Virus record (IMG/VR): IMGVR_UViG_3300009488_000068
Span: 1-25,938 of that record
Strand: one strand, 5' to 3'
Length of the DNA stretch: 25,938 nt
Source of the DNA: a virus
This document shows, in pieces, positions 1 through 6,900 of this stretch (the first letter of the stretch is position 1; every line of letters begins with the position of its first letter). Made by a program: the position numbers and the translations under genes. The notes below the pieces were generated by a model. The model was not told where the DNA came from. It saw only the letters and a list, made by a program, of their open reading frames with translations, and searched no databases.

Positions 1-4
1 ATAA

Positions 5-12
5 TATAAATT
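5..12 (+). promoter_or_regulatory. Possible late-type -10 element
   Basis: The octamer TATAAATT differs at one position from the T4-type late consensus TATAAATA and lies 47 bases before the first gene's start. The DNA here is extremely AT-rich, so a chance match is likely. The rest of positions 1-59 is an AT-rich leader ending in the ribosome binding site AAAAGGAG. Confidence 0.15.
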
Positions 13-59
13 CTATTTAAACTAAAATTTTAAAATAAAAATTGTAAAAGGAGAAAAAA

Positions 60-419
60 ATGATAAAATCATCAAAAGAAGTTAAAGCATTTAGATGTCC
101 AATATGCGATAAATTAATTGAAATATCTAACAGTAGTAAAGAATATATAGTCATTCATGGAAGTTTAACATATGGTGAACGTGAACATATGAATTTTATT
201 GGAGAAAATAAGGAACCAATAAGAATTTGCACTTACTGTTTAATTAAGAAATTAGGAGGTATGCCTATAGAAATAATTAAAGACAAATTTGAAACACCAT
301 CTGGACTAAATCAACCAGATGATATTAAAGATAAAAAGATGTCATTTATAGGTATGCCAAAAGGAATATGGGACATATGGGACAAGATGAAAATTACAAA
401 AATAAATCACACAAATTAG
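60..419 (+). CDS. Small zinc-ribbon-like protein, unknown function
   Basis: This 119-aa protein has two CxxC pairs, C13-P-I-C16 near the N terminus and C57-T-Y-C60, about 40 residues apart. That is the usual arrangement of a four-cysteine zinc-binding fold. There is no membrane segment or signal peptide. The start follows a clear AAAAGGAG ribosome binding site about 7 bases upstream. The gene is transcribed toward the minus-strand structural block and is followed by two intrinsic terminators. I do not recognise a named family. Zinc binding is inferred from the cysteines only; a role in nucleic-acid binding or as a small regulator is possible but not shown. Confidence 0.7.
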   Translation: MIKSSKEVKAFRCPICDKLIEISNSSKEYIVIHGSLTYGEREHMNFIGENKEPIRICTYCLIKKLGGMPIEIIKDKFETPSGLNQPDDIKDKKMSFIGMPKGIWDIWDKMKITKINHTN

Positions 420-490
420 GAAATGATGAAAATAAATCATCTTATGATTATGATTCTATACGTAATCACATTCATCCGCGAGATTTATGA
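368..490 (+). CDS. Possible overlapping small ORF, -1 frame to the zinc-ribbon gene
   Basis: A 40-aa reading frame (37 aa if it starts at the second ATG, 377) begins inside the preceding gene and runs 71 bases past its stop. The peptide is hydrophilic, rich in N, D, K, S and H, and ends in DSIRNHIHPRDL, a composition that looks coding rather than random for AT-rich DNA. The frame is open back to a TAA at 332-334. AAAGGA is only 2 bases from the first ATG and about 11 from the second, so initiation is not convincing. It could be an overlapping gene, the product of a -1 frameshift from the upstream gene, or chance. Confidence 0.25.
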   Translation: MGHMGQDENYKNKSHKLGNDENKSSYDYDSIRNHIHPRDL

Positions 491-536
491 ATCACTATAA
501 TTAAAACAAGGTGATCCAGAAAATTAAATAACGTGG

Positions 537-580
537 AAACAACTCCCAGCGAATAGAATAATACTGGGAGTTGTTTTTTT
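537..580 (+). terminator. Strong intrinsic terminator
   Basis: AACAACTCCCAG (538-549) pairs perfectly with CTGGGAGTTGTT (564-575), a 12-bp stem extendable by A537-T576, with a 14-base loop. A T-rich tract (573-580) follows directly. It ends plus-strand transcription between the zinc-ribbon gene and the converging minus-strand block. In the minus direction the stem is followed only by a short T run, so it may work weakly there as well. Confidence 0.85.
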
Positions 581-581
581 G

Positions 582-602
582 TCTTCAACCTGAAGATTTT
601 TT
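582..602 (+). terminator. Second small terminator hairpin
   Basis: TCTTCA (582-587) and TGAAGA (591-596) form a 6-bp stem with a 3-base loop, followed by six T residues (597-602). It lies just downstream of the larger terminator and may act as a back-up. It is short and A/T-rich, hence weaker evidence. Confidence 0.4.
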
Positions 603-611
603 ATTTTTACA

Positions 612-701
612 TCATTTATTTTTCTTATGTTTTTTTAAATGTTTGAATAATTGGACTGAATTCTTGAATATTTTACTACACAATTTACATTTAATGGTCA
701 T
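612..701 (-). CDS. 29-aa C2H2 zinc-finger microprotein
   Basis: The protein starts MTIKCKLCSKIF and ends KKHKKNK. It matches the classical TFIIIA-type C2H2 signature exactly: C-x2-C-x3-F-x5-L-x2-H-x3-H, with C5, C8, F12, L18, H21 and H25, followed by a lysine/histidine-rich tail. The whole protein is a single finger plus tail. The ATG lies immediately after the TAA of the upstream 70-aa gene. A good AAGGA ribosome binding site sits about 8 bases upstream inside that gene's end, which indicates translational coupling. It is the last gene of the minus-strand structural block. Nucleic-acid or protein binding is expected for this fold, but one finger alone rarely gives DNA sequence specificity. 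The partner is unknown. Confidence 0.7.
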   Translation of the reverse strand: MTIKCKLCSKIFKNSVQLFKHLKKHKKNK

Positions 702-914
702 TTAGTTTTCCTTCTTGTACTCGCACCCACATGAACTTACTCTGAATTTTTGCAATTTAGACCGTAGTTTAATATGATTTAAAACAGATTTTGATTTTAA
801 TGAATTCATTCTTTCTGATAGATCCTCTGGTTTTATTTTTTTTGCAATTTTCATAAAATTCTGATATTCTTCTTCCAAAATTTTTAAATATTCCTTATAC
901 TCTATATCATTCAT
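702..914 (-). CDS. Small charged helical protein, unknown function
   Basis: The product is 70 aa, rich in E, K and L, and predicted largely helical, with a short cysteine pair (CGC, residues 62-64) near the C terminus. No family is recognised. A strong AGGAGAG ribosome binding site precedes the ATG, overlapping the end of the giant sheath gene (stop at 928). The gene lies between the giant sheath paralog and the C2H2 microprotein and shares their transcript. It may be a structural accessory, but nothing in the sequence shows this. Confidence 0.65.
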   Translation of the reverse strand: MNDIEYKEYLKILEEEYQNFMKIAKKIKPEDLSERMNSLKSKSVLNHIKLRSKLQKFRVSSCGCEYKKEN

Positions 915-927
915 TTATAAATCTCTC

Positions 928-3900
928 CTATCCTACATAAATATTTAATTCTATTTTTTCAGCAGTTTTAATAGGTTCTAACGTAACATTAATGTGAAAA
1001 GTTTTTGATTTTAATTCATATTCTGTCGCACTAACTTCGACTGAAAAACTATTTAGTCCTCTTCTTCTTTTAATTTCTTCTAAAAATAAAACTACATCAT
1101 CTCTGACATTATTCCATGTTGAGGTATTATTTTGTTCAAAAATATAATATTTTGCGAATTGTTCTAATGCAGCTTTAATATAAAGATACAATCTAACTAC
1201 TGTAATATCTTGAAGAGCCGATGCCTTTGATTGTGTAGTCAATTGACTCCAAAATGCATATCCTTGAGGAAATTTCACTATGGGATTTACTTGCCTCAAA
1301 TATAATTGATCTCTTTCAATTTGTTTTGTAGAATATCTTATATCTTTAACATTGTTTAGTTTGCCTCTATTAAGTCCGGCGGCAGCAAACCATATATCAC
1401 TTAAGTTATCATTTCTTGGTAATATATACGATGAATGATATAAAGGAGAAAACCAAATATCTTTGCCAGTCCATATATCATAGACTTTATTATAACCTTC
1501 GAATAATGCGGAGAAATAAGTGTTGTAAACATAGTCATTCTCTCTGGATGTTATAGTGGCATTATAATTTGCATTATCTCCATTATCTAATATTGCAAGA
1601 CTATCACCACGTCCTTGAGCTAATGTCATAATACTATCTTTAACATTTTTAGGATAACCGGCATCAAATATTAAATTAAAATAAACCTTATCGACATCCA
1701 AAACATCTAAACTGATCTGACCACTATATCCTTGGGATAGAACTTGAGTTGCGACTGATGTATTTAAACTTCCAGTACTTAACAATGATCCATCTGATCC
1801 TTTTTTCAGTGGTCTCTGTGAAAATAAATCTTCTATATGTTTATTTGTTCTCTTAATAACATAGGTCATATAAATATCTTCATAATTAAATGTATCGGTA
1901 TCTCCAAGCCATCCTATTGAATTTAATGATATATTTTTATTATTATATACTTTAATAACAGTTTCCGAAATAGTCGAACCTAAATAACCCCAAATTTGAT
2001 CTCCTTTATTGTCATTTACAATTACGACATATTCAGCAAAACCAGAATCTGTTGACCAATCAGTGAAATCTTGAAGTGTGTCCGTTATCGTATAAGATAA
2101 AATAATTATAACTGGTATACGTGAATGAACAATTGTTCTAATATCAACGATTTCTGAAGTTGGAATTATTTCTTGCCCACTAACAATTTCTTGTGAAGGA
2201 ACAATTGTACTGGTACGAATTATAATAGGAGTTGAAATAATTTCTTGACCATAAACAGTTTTAGTACAAGAAATTATATAAGAACCAGCCCATATTTCTG
2301 TTGTATCAACTCTTGCGCCACTGTCACCGCCGAATGATAACGCATCACTAATATTCCCATCTCCACCTAATGTTCTTCTCGCTTCATTTAGTACAGTTGT
2401 TGTAGACCATGAAGATCCATTCCATACTTCGGTTGTGTCAAGATAACTTCCACCAAGTAGATATCCACCGTACGCCAACGCATCAGATGTATTTCCACAA
2501 CCAGCTAATTTATCTTTACGTTCACTTAATCCAGTTTGTGTAGACCATGATGACCCATTCCACACCTCGGTGGTTTCAGTTATTCCAGCGGATGTACTTC
2601 TACAAAAACACAATCCGGAAGATGTTGTTCCACATCCTGCTGGGGCTATTTTCTTTTGATTCAAATCAGTCGTAGTAACCCATGAAGAACCATTCCATAT
2701 TTCTGAGTTGTCAGTAGGAACTCCAGATTGGACTCCTCCTGTGGTTATAGCGTCGCCCGTATTACCAAATGACGCACTAAGCATTACCGTATATACTCTT
2801 GTTGATGTTGTTGCCCAAGATGAGCCATTCCATTTTTCTGTTTTATCAGAATAAGTTCCATTTGTAACGCCGCCAATAGATAGTGCGCCAGATGTCACTC
2901 CACAACCCGAAAGACTATATGTTGGTGTATTTAAATCTCCAGTTGTCGCCCATGAAGTTCCATTCCATATTTCCGTTCCATCTTCATATGCGCCTCCGGC
3001 ATCTTTCCCACCAAAACATAAAGAATCAAGTGTTGTCCCACACCCTGCCAATAAATCTCTAACACTATTTAATGATGTTGTGACAGCCCATGTGGCAGGA
3101 ACTGTTCCGCCAGTTGTTATTTCTTGTGTGACTAATATTTCATAACCATGAACAATTTCAGGTGTTGTCACAATTCTTTCGTATGGTACATCATTCCATA
3201 TTTCTGTGGTAGAAATATTTGAAGCACCTCCGAATCCAGTATTACCACCAAAGCATAGGGCATTAGAAGTGTTTCCGCATCCTGCAAGGGCATATTTAAC
3301 TTCAGTTAGAGAACTGGTAGTTGCCCATGAAGTTCCATTCCATATTTCGGTGGTATCAACATTTGCACCTGTATATCCACCAAAACATAATGCGTCAGAA
3401 GTATTTCCACCTCCCGCTAAATTATCTTTAGTCTCATTTAAATTACCGGTGGTTGCCCACGAAGAACCATTCCATATTTCTGTCGTATCAACTCTTGCAC
3501 CACTATCTCCACCAAAACATAAGGCATCTGATATATTTCCACATCCAGAAAAATATCCTTTTATTTGTGTTAATATACCAGTGGTTGCCCATGAAGTTCC
3601 GTTCCATATTTCTGTCGTATTGACATATGCGTCGGTATTACCACCAAAACATAGGGCATCTGACGTGATTCCACAGCCAGCGACACCAAGTTTAGACTGA
3701 TTTAAAACTGAAGTTGTTGCCCACGAGGAACCAGACCATATTTCTGTTGTATCAGTATCTCCACCAGAAGTCTCTCCACCAAAACATAATGCGTCTGATG
3801 TTGTTCCGCATCCGGCAGAAGAGTATTTGGCCTCAGTTAATGAACCAGTTGTGGCCCATGAAGTTCCATTCCATATTTCTGTAGTAGAAACATAGTCAGA

Positions 3901-6900
3901 ACCAATTCCACTAAAACATAAGGCATCAGAAGTGTTTCCACAACCCGCTAGATATTTTTTAGTCTCAGTTAATGATCCTGTTGTTGTCCACGCACTTGCA
4001 CCCGGAATTGTTTCCGTGAGAACTGTTTGATAATCAAAGATATACGGAGTATGAACAATTTCAGGTGTTGTTATAATTCTTTCGAATGATGAGGCACTCC
4101 ATTTTTCAGTATTTGCTCTGTCACCAGGGGCAGCCGATCCGCCAAAAGATAGGGCGTCGGTGTAATTACCACATCCACCTAAATTAATTAAAGCCAAATT
4201 TAAATTAGATGTTGTTGACCATGAAGAACCATTCCATATTTCTGTTTTATTGGTTTTCGCACCTGTATTTCCACCGAAACACAAGGCATCGGATGTGACT
4301 CCACATCCAGCTAAATCAATAGTACCCTGATTTAAAACAGATGTAGTGGCCCATGAAGAACCATTCCATTTTTGTGTTTTATCACCAACAACGCCAGTAT
4401 TTCCACCAATACATAAGGCAGCAGAAGTTGTGCCAGCTCCAGCCATGGAATAAACAGCCACATTTAGTGCGCCAGTTGTGGCCCATGAGGAACCAGACCA
4501 TATTTCTGTAATATCCAAAGGATTGTTGCCACTGTTTTGTCCACCAAAACATAAGGCATCAGAAGTATCACCACATCCAGCCACATTTGTCTTAATAGCA
4601 CTCAGTGCGCTAGTGGTGGCCCACGAGGAACCATCCCATTTTTCTGTTGTACCGAAAAATGATCCGGCTGATTTACCTGCAAAACTAAGAGCACCAGACG
4701 TCGTTCCCGCACTACCCAATTCACGTCTTACGTCAGTCAGTGCAGAAGTCGTAACCCACAAACCCGTAAAAATTGTTTCTGTAAGGACTGTTTGATAATC
4801 AACAATATATGGACACTGAGTAATTTCTGGTGTTGTTACAATTCTTTCATACGCCGCACCATTCCATATTTCGGTCGTATCAACTTTTGCACCACTGTCT
4901 CCACCGAAACATAAGGCACCTGAAACGTTTCCACATCCAGATAAATTATTCTTAACCTGATTTAAGTGAGAATTCGTTGCCCATGAAGAACCATCCCATA
5001 TTTCATTTGTATTGACACGAGCACCACTACTTCCACCAAAAGATAATGCGTCAGAAGTATCACCGCAACCCGCAAGACCACTTCTACCCTCAGTTAATGC
5101 AGAAGTTGTTGTCCATGTTGATCCGTCCCAAATTTCAGTTGTCGTTACTATTGCGCCACTACTTCCACCAAAACTCAATGCGTCAGAAGTATCACCGCAA
5201 CCTGCATGACTACTTTTTATCTCATTTAATACCGTTGTCGTTGCCCATGAGGAACCATTCCATATTTCTGTATTATCAACTCTTACCCAGTTTGTACTAT
5301 ATCCACCAAAACATAAGGCATCGGAAGTTGTTCCACATGCGGCCACCGAGGAACGACCAAGGTTTAATACAGTTGTTGTCGCCCATGATGAACCATCGTA
5401 TTTTTCAGTTGTCGGTCTAAAATTAGGCCACGCAACTCCACCTATAATTAGTGCGTCCGATGTAATTCCACATGCGCCCATAAATGCCTTTCCTTCAGAT
5501 ACCGTTCCCCCGGTATTTGCCCATGTTGTTCCATCCCACACTTCTGTTCTTGTCACATAACCACCACTGTCTCCAGAAATACATAAGGCATCAGTTACTG
5601 TTCCACAACCACCCACACCATATATAGGTTCGACTAAAGTTGCTGATGTCGTACTCCATCCACCAACTGTTTCCGTGAGAACTGTTTGATAATCTAAAAT
5701 ATACGGACACGGATCAATTTCAGATGTTGTTTCAACATCATGACTAATATATGAATATGGTTCTATATCAAATCCATGAACGATTTCATATTGTATTTTC
5801 TGAAATTTCCATATTTCTGTGGTGTCAAAAATTGGAGTATCTTTTCCACCAATGGATAAAGCGTCTGAAGTGATTCCGCATCCAGTTAAACTTCGTCTGG
5901 TCACATTTAAGTCAGTTGTGGTTGTCCAAGATGATCCAGCCCATATTTCTGTCGTATCGACTGCCCCAGAAACTATTCCACCAAAACATAAGGCATCAGA
6001 AGTATTTCCACATCCACCAATATTTACTTTGGCTTCATTTAATGATGATGTTGTTGCCCAAGATGGTCCAGACCATATTTCTGTTGTGTCAATATTGTCT
6101 CCAGTATATCCACCAAAACATAAGGCATCAGAAGTATTTCCACATCCGGCAGGAGCGTATTTGGCCTCGGTTAATGAACCAGTCGTTGCCCACGATGAAC
6201 CATTCCAAATTTCTGTGGTAGAAACAATCGCACCAGTATATCCACTAAAACATAAGGCATCAGAAGTATTTCCACAACCAAAAAGGATATATTTAGCCTC
6301 AGTCAAATCACCAGTTGTCGCCCATGAAGTTCCATTCCATATTTCAGTCGTATCAACTTTTGCACCACTATTTCCACCAAAACATAAGGCATCAGAAGTA
6401 TCTCCACATCCTGCCAAACTATGTTTAACTTCACTTAATACACCAGTGGTGGCCCATGAAGTTCCGTTCCAAATTTCAGTTATATTTGTTTTAGTCGGAC
6501 CAGAAGTCTCTCCACCAAAAACCAAGGAATCAGAAGTATTTCCACATCCCGCCAAATTATATGTGGCCTCAACCAATGGTGATGTTGTTGTCCAAACACC
6601 AATAACAGCAGTGGAATCAGAATATCCCCATTTTTCTGTGGTATTAATGACAGCGCCAGTATTTCCACCAAAACATAAAGAATCTGACGTATTTCCACAT
6701 CCGGAATGGTCATATTTACCTTCAGTCAAAGAACTGGTAGTTGTCCATGATGATCCATTCCATAGCTCTGTTACATTCGAATAACCATCAATATTTCCAC
6801 CAAAAGCCAACGCATCAGATGTATTTCCTGATGTGAATAAACGATATTTTGATTCATTTAATACAGTTGTGGTTGCCCATGATGATCCATTCCATATCTC

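Noticed and set aside
423-500. 25-aa frame MMKINHLMIMILYVITFIREIYESL after the first gene
   Set aside because: It is very short, competes with the overlapping frame ending at 490, and AGG is too close to its ATG.
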